NCBI GenBank assembly: GCA_012931725.1
Contig: CM022951.1
Location: forward strand, 31,962,605-32,026,604
DNA length: 64,000 nt
Direction of reading: 5' to 3'
DNA from: Litsea cubeba
Taxonomy: Eukaryota > Streptophyta > Magnoliopsida > Laurales > Lauraceae
Made by a program: the position numbers and the translations under genes
The notes under the pieces: model-generated
The model's database searches: none
Told to the model about the DNA's origin: nothing
The model's input: the letters and a program-made list of their open reading frames with translations, nothing else
In this document: piece after piece, positions 30,870-42,436 of the stretch
Position numbering within the stretch: the first letter of the stretch is position 1
How the letters are laid out: the number at the start of each line of letters is the position of its first letter

Positions 30870-32900
30870 CTGAAAGAACATGCAATATTTCAGATCTGGA
30901 CATCACTAGGGGAAGACGTCCATGGCTGATTTGGAATAAGCAAAACAGATTTAAAAAAAATCTGATCTCAGCAGCACAGAACAGCCATATAAATCGCATA
31001 AAAACTCCATCGAATCATGATCAACAAGTGTATAATTAAAAGGAGATAAAAGAAGACTATTACCCCTATGATATGAAGACTTCAAATATCTTAAAATAAA
31101 GATCCAAAGGGCTGATCTCAGATCTGCAATCAGCATTCTGGTTGTTGGAATTTTCAGCAGTAGCCTTGCTTTTGATCTTCTCCTCTATTTCACTTCCAAA
31201 TCTGATTGGCTAAGATAGTGGGATCTGAACATGGATTTCTTGATGGGTTTTCTGAATTATACTTATGGAAAAATTCAGATTTGAAGCTCTCTTCAAGGAA
31301 GAAGAATAAGTGTCCAAGGACGTGTGCAGGAATGGGTGTGTACGGCCAAGGAATGTATTCCTCTTTTTATTGCAAACCTAGGGATGACTTTCCCTAAAGA
31401 CTTTTCCTACTAATCCTCTTGGACGTCCCTCAAAAGAAATATACCATGCTAAGATTTATTTCCTTCTAAGTTCACTCCAATTAGAAAAGGAAAATAAAAG
31501 GAACATCCCATAAACTTAGCAATTAGTTACCTTAGGTGTGCAACACCTACTAATTTTAAGTTTCTCAAATAAAAAGGAAACTATACTATAGGAATTCTTA
31601 TTCAAAGATGAGTCCAACTTTCCAAGTAAAGAAATCTACTCAAAGTTGGAAACCTCTCACAAGTAGTTCCTATTATGGCGGACCCACATGATTATAAATC
31701 ACACCATGGCCCACAAGTCAATAATTTAGCTAGAGTCAAATTCATGTATGCCATCAAAGGCCTATTTGAATTTAAACTCAAAATTATTTTTCCACTAAAA
31801 TAATTCAACCACATGTCATCTAAACAAATTAGGAAACCATGCCAATATAGGAAAGTGACTAGAGAAGGGACCAAAAGACATATTTGCCCTTGGCTCCCAA
31901 AATGACCAAAATGTCTATGCTAAACCCATAGCAACATTAAGACCATTTTAACCTTAACTCATTCCACTAAAGAGTTATGTTTGAACTCCAGGAACAAATA
32001 TTTAATATGATTTTAAGCTAGTCAGAAAGTGACAGTTGTCTTCGACCTACTAAGTGAAATGACCAAAATGCCCCTCTATGTAACATCCATAATCAAGTCA
32101 GGTTATCAAAGGCACTATCAACCTTCTCGATTACATCTCAACCTTAGAACTTCATATCCTTGACTTAATCATCATCCGGATATCATTCTCTTGGTCCAGG
32201 GAGCGACCCACAAGTTCAAGATCCATATGGAACATCCATATACTAAGATCTTAGATTTTGATGATTAATCGGATAATTCTAAGGGGACGATCACTCCATC
32301 ATTAGATGGCATAGATTTTTTATTACATCTGCACGTCCCAACTGATCAAGCCCAAGCAGCCAAAACACAGAGTTATTGACCCATGTGAAGGATCTCACCC
32401 ATAGTGAATTAAAGCACAAGAACTCGACTTCATCAGTTCATCCACAAATGCTCAAGAATAAGAGCAATGGTCACTCATTAGCATGAGGTGACTCGATCTC
32501 TCTCAGTGATAGTACTATTTTAGAGATCACACCTACAATGGTCCTGTTCAATGCATGACATATGCACGAATGAGATAAATCCGGGAAAGGCCTCCCGTGA
32601 CTTAGGTAAGTCACCCTGAATACAGGAGAGTATCTCACTATAACTTACACCAAGATGAAGTGCCCAACTCTATCTCTCAGTTATGAACAAATTTATTGTT
32701 TCCAGTGTCCATGAGTCAGACCTATCTGTGTGAAGCCACTACACACCTAATTTATTTACTAGAAACAATGGGCCTTACACAACCATACATATATACATGT
32801 TTAGAGAGAAAAGAGTCATTCCATTAAATAACCAATAAATATCCAGTAACATAGATGAAAGTGCAGCCAGTGGGCTTTAGGGCATACACCAATCCCAACA
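30870..32900 (-). repeat. 3' LTR of copia B1
   Basis: Reverse complement of the TGTTGGGATTGG...TTTCAG LTR (2031 bp), ending ccaatcccaaca at 32900 and followed on the sense side by the PPT caagtgggagtt (32901-32912). It differs strongly (my impression is over 10%) from the LTR at 62753-64000. Confidence 0.85.
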
Positions 32901-32912
32901 AACTCCCACTTG
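32901..32912 (-). promoter_or_regulatory. Polypurine tract of copia B1
   Basis: Sense caagtgggagtt lies immediately before the 3' LTR, the same as in B2 (49850-49861). Confidence 0.8.
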
Positions 32913-32914
32913 TA

Positions 32915-33302
32915 CTAAAGATCACGACTTCCTAACCTAACTCCCATAGACTCGACATGAGAAGTAAACACTTTCTCAGTAAGAGTCTTAGTAAATGGGT
33001 TAGCTAAGTTATTTGCTGAGGCAATCTGCTCCACCACTATTTCTCCTTCCTGGATGAATTCCCGGATCAAGTGGTACTTTCTCTAAATGTGCTTGCCTTT
33101 CTTGTGATTCCTGGGCTCTTTGCACTATGCTACAGCACCAGAGTTGTCGCAGTACATGACAATCGGTTTTTGCACTGCAGGAACAACTCCCAATTCCAAT
33201 AGGAATTTTCTGAGACATACTGCTTCCTTTGCAGCTTCCGATGCCGCCACATACTCTGCTTCCATGGTAGAATCAGTAGTACAGGATTGCTTGACACTCC
33301 TC
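32915..33302 (-). pseudogene. Copia B1 RNase H, C-terminal part
   Basis: Sense codons read STMEAEYVAASEA (the catalytic Glu segment), YCDNSGAVA (catalytic Asp), then HIASANNLADPFTK-like sequence with Q and N replacements, to the TAG at 32915-32917. In-frame stops interrupt it (for example in the KGKHI and GAVA regions). It is cut at 33302 by the A1 insertion, and the N-terminal part of the same domain lies at 52047 onward. Confidence 0.85.
33298..33302. repeat. TSD (tcctc) left of copia A1
   Basis: Identical to 52042-52046 on the other side of A1. Confidence 0.9.
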
Positions 33303-34474
33303 TGTTAGATATCGCGATCACTGAGAGGGGGGGGGTGAATCAGTGATTCCTTAAAAACAGGTCCAATTTAACAACAAAAGCAAATCAAATCACACAAGGA
33401 CACCAGATTTAACGTGGTTCACCGAAAGGCTACGTCCGCGGTTCAAAGACTGTCCGAACACCAATCCGGGACAGATCTGAATCTATTTAGTCGCACCAAC
33501 GACAAAGAGCACCAACCCTTAGTTTCAGATAGCACCAACTATCTAGGAAGCACCTACTCCCTTTAGTTTCAGATAGCACCAACTATCTAGGAAGCACAGA
33601 CTCCCTTTACAATTTATCTGCACCAACAGATAGGATCACCAAACCCCAGACACCAAGCACCAACTTGATGTTCTACAGATTAAAAGTAGAAACCTTTTTC
33701 TACAGCCCTTCCCCTCTACAATCTCTCTCTCTCAATCCCTTACAAATTGAAAATTAAAGCATAAACAGAGAGACACTTATCTTATGGACGAAACACCATC
33801 TTCAAGAGCACATCCTCGTCCACACTTGCTGTAGAAACTTGTAACAAGACTGCACACAGCAACAGCACTCTCTTCTCTCCAAAACTCTCTCTTTTCTTCT
33901 CTCTTTTCTTCTCTTCTTTCTTGTATCTTTAAAAATGAACCAAACATGCCTTTATATAGGTTATGGTAACCCTTAAGAGTGTTCAAAATAGGCTACAATT
34001 CGTTTAGAAAGAGTCTCAAACGAAATACAAGAGTTTCCTGAATTTTCGTGCAAGACTTCTGTTTCTGCGCAATTCTGTCTTCCCGTGCTCGGTCGACATC
34101 CTGGTGTGCTCGGTCGACCTGCGACACAGTCTGGAAACAGATACCTGACGTGCTCGGTCGACATCCTGGGGTCCCGGTCGACCGACGACACACTGTGTCA
34201 CGAAAATAACTGGGAGCTACCTGAGACTTTTTCTGCAGGTTCCTCTTGCTCGGTCGACCACATGGGGTGCCCGGTCGACCGCACACTCTGCTTCAAGAAT
34301 TTTGAATTCCTGAACTGTTTCAACTCTGATTTCTCTTTTAAGCTCTATCAACACCAACCTATTAACATCATGCTTGTGACATTGTGTTGACAATAATTCC
34401 AACTCAAAATGATACTTGAGATACTAAATTCTTCAATTCTTCAAAAGACTCTCAAGTCATCTCAAATTCCAACA
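33303..34474 (-). repeat. 3' LTR of copia A1 (1172 bp)
   Basis: Reverse complement of TGTTGGAATTTGAG...GATATCTAACA. It contains the array of GTCGAC palindromes (34090-34280) and a TATA box on the minus strand (tataaagg near 33951-33958). The uninterrupted copy here shows the empty site for B2 at about 34330-34345 (ctctatcaacaccaac). Confidence 0.92.
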
Positions 34475-34774
34475 ATCTCCCCCTTTGGAATTGTTGGCAA
34501 CACTTTTGGAACTTCAACACTTAGAACACATTAAACTAGTTGATCTTCATGAAGCTTCTTCAGAACCATAGTCTCCCCCTGTCTTTAAAAAAAATCAAGA
34601 TCTCTAACACTCTTGATACCAATCTCCCCAAAGTTATCATAGCATAACTTCTTCTAGCATAGCTTTCTCCTAGCTTAAGTCTTTCTCCCCCTTTGACAAC
34701 AAGTCCAAAGGGACCAACGAAGGAGCGAATAGGATATTCAAGGAATACTTTGCTCCCCCTTTCAAGCCCATCTC
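34475..34774 (-). promoter_or_regulatory. 3' untranslated region of A1 with five polypurine tracts
   Basis: Sense-strand G-rich purine tracts lie at about 34476-34488 (ccaaaggggga at the LTR border), 34572-34580, 34622-34630, 34684-34692 and 34752-34761. Only the first borders the LTR. Multiple PPTs upstream of the 3' LTR are a reported feature of Sireviruses. Confidence 0.65.
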
Positions 34775-37697
34775 CTAAGGATTAGGAGAGTGAGTAACTC
34801 CTAATTTTTTTCGGAGATACTCGAAGACTTCCTTTGGCAGAGGTTTTGTGAAGATATCAGCAACTTGCTCAGTAGTTGGGACATATTCCAACTTTACCTC
34901 ACCATCTGCAACCTTTTCCTTGAGAAAGTGATTGCGAATTGCAACATGCTTCGTTCTAGAATGTTGAACAGGATTCTTGGAGATGTGAATTGCACTTGTG
35001 TTGTCACATAGGATCGGCGTAGGATCCGTTGTCGGAACTCCTAGATCAGAGAGCATTTGCCGCATCCATAACACTTGCGTACAACAAGTTGCCGCTGCAA
35101 TATATTCCGCTTCCGCTGTAGAAAGAGATACTGAATCTTGTTTCTTACTGTGCCATGCCACCAACCTGTCACCGAGATAGAATGCACCACCGCTTGTACT
35201 CTTGCGATCATCTATACATCCAGCCCAATCGGCGTCAGAGTATGCAACAAGAGTAAAGGATTTGCCTTTAGGATACCAAATGCCAAGCTCCATGGTACCT
35301 TTCAGATATCGAAATATCCTTTTTACTGCTGTGAGGTGCGTCTCAGTTGGTGATGCTTGAAATCGAGCCACCATACATACTGCTTGCAGAAGATCCGGTC
35401 TTGTAGCAGTCAAATAAAGCAAGCTTCCTATCATAGAACGATAAGTGGTGTGATCAACGGACGAACCCTTATCATCTTTGCTTAGCTTAGTGTTCGTTGT
35501 CATTGGTGTGCTCACTGGCTTGCTGTCTTCCATGTTAAATCGCTTCAGCATTTCCTTGATGTATTTCAGCTGTGATATGAAGATACCATGTTTCAGCTGC
35601 TGAACTTGTAAACCAAGGAAGAACTTTAGTTCTCCAAGCATTGACATCTCAAATTCTTTCTTCATCTCTTCAGCGAAATTCCTGCACATTTCTTCATCGT
35701 TGCCACCAAAGATTATGTCATCGACATAAACAATGACAACCAGCTGTTTGCTCAACTCTGTTTTGACATAAAGATTGCTATCAACCAGTCCTTTTCCAAA
35801 ACTGATCTTGCGGAGATATAGGTCCAGCCTTGCATACCACGCCCTTGGCGCTTGTTTCAGCCCATAAAGAGCCTTTTTCAACTTGCACACTAGGTCTGAA
35901 TTTTTGCTAATAGGAAAACCATCAGGTTGCTCAATGTAGACCTCTTCTTCAAGTAATCCATTCAAGAAGGCTGACTTTACATCCATCTGAAATACCTTGA
36001 AGGTTTTGTATGCAGCCAATGCAAGAAACATACGAATGGCTTCCGGACGAGCCACCGGTGCAAAGGTCTCTTCAAAATCTATGCCTTCAACTTGAGCATA
36101 GCCTTTACAAACCAACCTTGCTTTGTTTCGTATGACCTGACCATCTTCATTCAGCTTATTCCGAAAGACCCATTTAGTACCAATAACATTCTTATCGGTA
36201 GGTCTAGAGACTAGTTCCCATGTGGAGTTCTTCTCAATTTGCTCCAACTCCTCATGCATAGCTTTCAACCAACTTTCATCGAGACTGGCTTCAGCCACAG
36301 TCTTGGGTTCAATGGTGGACACAAGTGAGTAATTGCTAACTACACTTTGTCTTGTTTTAACACCGGCCTCAGGATCTCCAATGATTTGATCCTTAGGGTG
36401 TTGCTCTACCCAAGTGCTTTTCTTTCTAGGTGTAGCATCCTCTGAGTCATCCTTTGATTTCTCAGAATCATTAGGTTTAGCCACTTCATCATCAATCTCA
36501 CTCGAGTCCTCATAAACTGGACTGTCATAATGAGTTCCATTCTTTGATTCATAGTTTTCATCAATTCTAACATTGGCAGTTTCTATGATTTTTCTGGTCC
36601 TTTTGTTAAGACATCTATAAGCCTTACTAGATGAGGAATAACCCAGAAATATACCTTCATCAGCTCTTTCATCAAATTTGCCCGGATTTTGTTCAAGGCG
36701 CTTGATGTAACACTTGCTACCGAAGACTCTGAAGTGCTTGACTGTTGCTTTTCGCCCAAACCATAGCTCATAAGGAGTTTTGTCTTCATGTGGCCTGATC
36801 AAGCATCGATTCTGAATGTATACAGCCGTATGGATTGCCTCCTTCCAGTATTTGTCAGCTAGCTTGCTCTCAGTTAGCATTGTACGAGCCATCTCTTGAA
36901 CGGTGCGATTTTTCCGTTCCACAACTCCATTTTGCTGTGGAGTTCTAGGGGCTGAATACTGTCTTTGAATGCCATGGTGCTCACAATAGTTAGTGAACTC
37001 TTCAGATGTGAATTCACCGCCTCGATCAGACCTTAAAATCTTGATACGTTTTCCAAGCATATTTTCAACCTGTGCTTTAAACACTTTAAAACGATCAAGT
37101 GCTTGATGTTTATGGTTAAGAAACAATACCCATGTCATACGAGTATAATCATCAATGCATAACATAAAATACTTATCTCCATTGGTGCTTTGAGTTCGCA
37201 TCGGTCCACAGAGATCAGTGTGCACTAGCTCAAGAGGTTTCTTTGAATGATGCTCCTTTGACTTGAACATTACCCTCGTTTGCTTTCCCTTTTGGCAAGA
37301 GTCGCAAATGGGGTTGGAAGGCTTTTCAACTGTAGACATACCTCTGACAGCCTTTGAATTGCAAATCTTTGACATGTTATCAAAGTTTAGATGCCCAAGG
37401 CGTTTGTGCCATAACCAACTTTCCTCTGTCCGACTCATCAAGCAAGTCTTTTCAGTTTCATCTGACAATGTATAGAGATTTCCGGCAGTCCTAGATCCAG
37501 TAGCCACTGTTTTGCCGTTGCTACACTTCTTGATAGCAAAACCATTCTTAGTGAAGACAACTTCGTGGCCTTTGTCACAAATCTGGCTCACACTAAGCAA
37601 GTTGTGTCTTAGTCCAGACACATATAAGACCTCGTCTGATCTGATCTTGTTTGCCTTTAGCTGAACAACACCTTTTCCGCAGATTTTGGCACCATCA
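34775..37697 (-). CDS. Copia A1 pol: protease end, integrase, RT, RNase H
   Basis: One uninterrupted frame from the solo LTR C border to the stop at 34775. Seen in order: the gag-pre-integrase zinc segment (WLWHKRLGHLNFDNM ... CDSCQKGKQ), the integrase core with HTDLCGPM and DDYTRMTWV (Asp), RSDRGGEFTS (Asp) and QNGVVERKNRT (Glu). The copia RT follows (WELVSRPTDKNVIGTKWVF, FQMDVKSAFLNG with catalytic Asp, VYVDDIIFGG box), then RNase H (AYSDADWAGC, STAEAEYIAAATCC, LCDNTSAI, EQVADIFTKPLP). All catalytic residues are present. The only break in A1 coding is the solo LTR between this part and gag. Confidence 0.92.
37693..37697. repeat. TSD (catca) left of solo LTR C
   Basis: Identical to 39379-39383 right of the solo LTR. 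Confidence 0.9.
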
Positions 37698-39378
37698 TGT
37701 TAGTTTTATGGTCTCAATACCAGCATATGATGTAATAAATTGATTCACTTTAATTTATTAATCAATATATTCATGCTTTCCATTTCATGAGATGAATGAT
37801 GTTTAATTATATACTTGCACATAACCAATACAAATGACATAATGGTTCATGAGATGAACCGGAGTCCATAAGTATACTAAATATAATACATGTGTATGGA
37901 TGAGTTCCACATACGGGAGACATGTATAATAAATCTTATACTTGAATATCTTCACAACCAGTAATGAGACTGGACATCTCATACTGACAAGGTTGCAGCA
38001 TTTTGATCACTATGAGATTGTGTGATTTGTCTCGATCATCAGAATGAAAGATTCTGGATCACAGTGCTGGTACATTGGATGTATTGAAGGACCATGAGAA
38101 GCACCTTATAAACACTGTCTTTATATTAAGGTCTTTCTCATAATTTCCTAGCAGTAAGCTCTCAATCCTGAGACATTAATGAACTCAAGTTTCTATCTAT
38201 TCATTTGCTTTGAATCACCAATGAGTGAGGCCAACTGTAGGTCAACACCTCGGTGATTTGGGTACGTGGTAGTAGAGCTGTGAGAACATTCAATGGTCAA
38301 GATGGAATCCATCTCTAATATCCCCTTGTGCCAATTAATGGATTTAATCATTGGTAAGTGTACACCCATTCCGATTAAGAGTTAATTGGAAAGGTACCAT
38401 TGATCATTACAATTAATTGGGGCTCAAGGATAATAAGATATGGATCTAGTTTGGAAGACAGGTCCAATTGATCCATGGATATTGATGGAGGGGCCTACTT
38501 GTGGTAATAGGGAAGTTTATGGTCTTCTATGTAATTTCCTAAGACTGGAGTTCAATTGCATTTATATAGTGGAATTATTTGCAATTAACTGTGGGCCCGG
38601 ATTGCACATGAGATGTGGGGTCGCGTGTTCCAGTTGGAGCCAGTTTTCTAAGGAATCCCTAGTGGTCCCCACGCTAGCCCAATCATCAGACGAATACTAA
38701 TTCTAGTTGAGCTTTAAAAGGAAAGTTACTATTTCTATTTGAAGTGAAACTTCTAATAGTGGTAATAGTATGTTTCTAATTATTAATGGAAGTGAGACTT
38801 CTATTGTAATTAAGAAAGAGAAGAAAGTTACTAATTAATTTGGAAGTGAGACTTCTAATTAAATTAGTAAAGAGTAGTTTGCAAAAGCTATAAATAGGGA
38901 CCAAAGGGGGCTTGTACGTCCATCCTTGGAATTCACGCCCAGCCCCCTTTGTGCAAGAGTTGCACATCTCTTCTCTCCTTCTTCTAGTTCCTTTAAGTTC
39001 CTAGTTGCCTTCTCTTGAAGATCCCACCCATCTTCTTGAGAAAGAGATTCTGATTCGGGTAATAGCGTGGAAGGCCATTGGGTTTTGGAGAAACCTATTT
39101 GATTCGCGAAAGGGTTCGTCATCAAAGAAAGTAGCAAATTCTCCATTAGAGCACAACCGAGCTCCAAAGGTATAATCTATTTCCTTGTATGATATAGATC
39201 TTTGTTGCATGTTTGTTATTAGTTTCTATCTCCTAGATAGATTATATTACTGATCGTGATAGATGAGATAGAGGGTTTGCGTCTTGGGAACATTGATAGC
39301 CTTATGGATAGTTGATCCCTATATCAAGTGGATCAAAAGTTTTGAAATCTATCCTAGAGGCCCATCTAATTTCCAACA
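37698..39378 (+). repeat. Solo LTR, family C (1681 bp)
   Basis: It starts TGTTAGTTTTATGG and ends ctaatttccaaca, flanked by catca on both sides. A TATA box (tataaatag, 38889-38897) gives the orientation. No internal sequence remains, so it derives from LTR-LTR recombination. It splits the A1 protease region; A2 carries the uninterrupted equivalent at about 56325-56345. A truncated relative lies at 27008-28269. Confidence 0.92.
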
Positions 39379-41320
39379 CATCATTGTTACCAAACTTCAC
39401 TGATCCGCCTTCATAGTGCTGTAATTTGACGAATTTCTCCTTATCACCTATCATATGGCTTGAACAGCCACTATCAAGGACCCATGGTGCTGTCTTCTTT
39501 TGTGCATTGAATGCCGTTTGCACAATGAGAGATTCCTTGGAATTAGCTTCCCTTTTCTTTGCCCTCCATGCCTTAACTAACTTGGGTTTCTTTTCAACCT
39601 GAAATTGGTTAGCAATAGGCAACCTACAATCCCTAGCCAAGTGTCCATAATTATAACACTTATGGCACTCAATTTTGTGGCCGTTTAGGATTGAGAAAGG
39701 GTTCCTAGTCACTAATGGACTGTTTCTAACATAGAATCTACAATCAGCTCTTTTATGTCCATATCTATTACAATGATAGCAATAACCATAGAATCTGAAC
39801 ATTCTTCCTTTCTTAGGTGGCTGGTTAAACTCCACAAACCTTTTCTTATTGACCATCTCAATACTAGGCTGAATTTGAAGCTTTGTAGCCTTGAGAGGTA
39901 TGGCACTTTGTTTCATAAACAAAGAGGGTGCAGCTTTAGAGGACTCTCCGGTCTCAAATCCAATACCAAATTTATTGTGGAAGGGCTTTTGAACTTTCAG
40001 AATTTCATTGAGTTTCATTGTCCCTTCAATTGCTTGGAGCACTTTGAGTTTTTGGCTACTTTCCAAGTTTTCAGCCTTTGCTCTAGCGATTTCAGTTTCA
40101 AGTTTCATAGCCTCTTCCTTTTTGATACTTATTTGATTTTCAAGGACTTCCACCATTCTTTTATATTCTTCAACTTGAGTTTTCAAAGCAATAATTGAAC
40201 TTTCAGATTCATGAAGAAGTTTCAGATTTTTCTTACTTGTTTTTCGTTCCATGCTAAGCTCCTCAAGTGCGGCAATGAGTTCTTCTTCGAGATTGACCTC
40301 AGCCTCCTCTTCCTCTTCCGGCTCTTGCTCCTCTTCTTCTTCAACGGTAACCATGAAGAGAGCTTCAGTTGCCTCGGCTGATTCATCATCGTCTGAAGTT
40401 TCAGACGTGCTGTCATTATATTGACTGATGAAGCTTTTTGCTTTGCCCCTCTTTCTGAAATTTATCTTCCACTTACTCTTATCAACATAAGAGTCATCAT
40501 CATTATTTTCTTTCAGCGGACACTTCGCAGCAAAGTGACCAACACCGCCACAATTGAAGCATTTAAAGGGTAGCTTCCCTTTGTACTTTCCATTGCTTCC
40601 TTTCTTCAGTTTTCTAACAAATTGAGCCTCAAGCTCATCATCATCAGTATCAGAATCATGACCAGCAGTCTCTTTTCCCTTTTTCTGAACTTTGAAGGCC
40701 GCTTCTCTATCAGATGAAGACGTCTTACCTATGCGCATCTCATTGGCAGTGAGTGAACCATGCAACTCATCCATGGAAAATTCATTCAGATCCTTGGCTT
40801 CTTCTATGGCTAAGACTTTTGAATCAAACCGGGGAAGAAGAGATCTTAGAACCTTTTTGACGATGACTGGTTCTTTCATCTCCTCCCCTAGTCCACGAAT
40901 GTCATTCGTGACTTCATTCACTCGTTGCAAATATGAGTCAACATTCTCGCTTTCCTCCATGCGAAGAGATTCAAATTGAGAGCGATGGGTTTGCAATTTC
41001 GCTTCTTTGATCTTCTCATCTCCTTCATGAATGCTTTTCAACTTGTCCCATATTTCCTTGGCTGTTTTGCATGCAATTACTTTGACCAGCTCGCTGTCCA
41101 CAAGGCCACTAAAGAGTGCATTCTGCGCCTTAGAGTCGTTGTCTGCTAACTTCTTCGTTGCAGCATCATTGGGTACAATGGCAATATTGTAACCGACTCT
41201 GACAGTCTCCCAAACATCATAGCCAAGTGACTTAATGAAAGCCTGCATTCTGATCTTCCAGAAGGAGTAATTAGAACCATCAAACAAATGTGCTTTCTTA
41301 TTCCCTGTATTGGTTGCCAT
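39379..41320 (-). CDS. gag: Copia A1 gag and start of protease
   Basis: It starts at the ATG at 41320 (MATNTGNKKAHLFDGSNYSF), the typical copia gag opening, about 54 bp after the PBS. It contains the UBN2-like gag core (AKEIWDKLKSIHEGDEKIKE), CCHC knuckles (CFNCGGVGHFAAKC near 40540; CYHCNRYGHKRADC and CHKCYNYGHLARDC near 39640-39790), and a Glu-rich acidic segment followed by a long coiled coil (about 40030-40300). The protease start is WVLDSGCSSHMIGDKEKF with the DSG motif near 39470. The frame reaches the solo LTR at 39383 intact; codons beyond that (to 39302) belong to LTR C and are an artefact. Confidence 0.9.
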
Positions 41321-41374
41321 GTGATTTGATAAGAGATCACCCTTAGCGTGTTAAGCTTATCAAGGGAGCCTTAC

Positions 41375-41386
41375 GCTCTGATACCA
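41375..41386 (-). promoter_or_regulatory. Primer-binding site of copia A1 (initiator-Met tRNA)
   Basis: Sense TGGTATCAGAGC, two bases after the LTR end, the standard copia primer site. Confidence 0.92.
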
Positions 41387-41388
41387 AT

Positions 41389-42436
41389 TGTTAGATATCG
41401 CGATCACTGAGAGGGGGGGTGAATCAGTGATTCCTTAAAAACAGGTCCAATTTAACAACAAAAGCAAATCAAATCACACAAGGACACCAGATTTAACGTG
41501 GTTCACCGAAAGGCTACGTCCACGGTTCAAAGACTGTCCGAACACCAATCCGGGACAGATCCGAATCTATTTAGTCGCACCAACGACAAAGATCACCAAC
41601 CCTTAGTTTCAGATAGCACCAACTATCTAGGAAGCACCTACTCCCTTTAGTTTCAGATAGCACCAACTATCTAGGAAGCACAGACTCCCTTTACAATTTA
41701 TCTGCACCAACAGATAGGATCACCAAACCCCAGACACCAAGCACCAACTTGATGTTCTACAGATTAAAAGTAGAAACCTTTTTCTACAGCCCTTCCCCTC
41801 TACAATCTCTCTCTCTCAATCCCTTACAAATTGAAAATTAAAGCATAAACAGAGAGACACTTATCTTATGGACGAAACACCATCTTCAAGAGCACATCCT
41901 CGTCCACACTTGCTGTAGAAACTTGTAACAAGACTGCACACAGCAACAGCACTCTCTTCTCTCCAAAACTCTCTCTTTTCTTCTCTCTTTTCTTCTCTTC
42001 TTTCTTGTATCTTTAAAAACGAACCAAACATGCCTTTATATAGGTTATGGTAACCCTTAAGAGTGTTCAAAATAGGCTACAATTCGTTTAGAAAGAGTCC
42101 CAAACGAAATACAAGAGTTTCCTGAATTTTCATGCAAGACTTCTGTTTCTGCGCAATTCTGTCTTCCCGTGCTCGGTCGACATCCTGGTGTGCTCGGTCG
42201 ACCTGCGACACAGTCTGGAAACAGATACCTGACGTGCTCGGTCGACATCCTGGGGTCCCGGTCGACCGACGACACACTGTGTCACGAAAATAACTGGGAG
42301 CTACCTGAAACTTTTTCTACAGGTTCCTCTTGCTCGGTCGACCGCATGGGGTGCCCGGTCGACCGCACACTCTGCTTCAGGAATTTTGAATTCCTGAACT
42401 GTTTCAACTCTGATTTCTCTTTTAAGCTCTATCAAC
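41389..42436 (-). repeat. 5' LTR of copia A1, part next to PBS
   Basis: About 1048 bp matching 33303-34345. It is interrupted at 42436 by B2 and resumes at 51920-52041. Confidence 0.92.
42432..42436. repeat. TSD (tcaac) left of copia B2
   Basis: Identical to 51915-51919. The intact A1 3' LTR has a single ctctatcaacaccaac at this place, confirming the duplication. Confidence 0.95.

Noticed and set aside
33777..33986. 69-codon frame repeated identically at 41861-42070
   Set aside because: Lies in the LTR leader/U5 of copia A; duplication reflects LTR identity, not a gene family.
33973..34390. Arg/Ser/Thr-rich frames repeated at 42057-42537, 53276-53704 and 59565-59989
   Set aside because: They are translations of the LTR palindrome array (GTCGAC read as VD/RST); LTR non-coding sequence.
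39302..39383. Last codons of the A1 gag frame
   Set aside because: Read into the solo LTR C; not part of the original protein.
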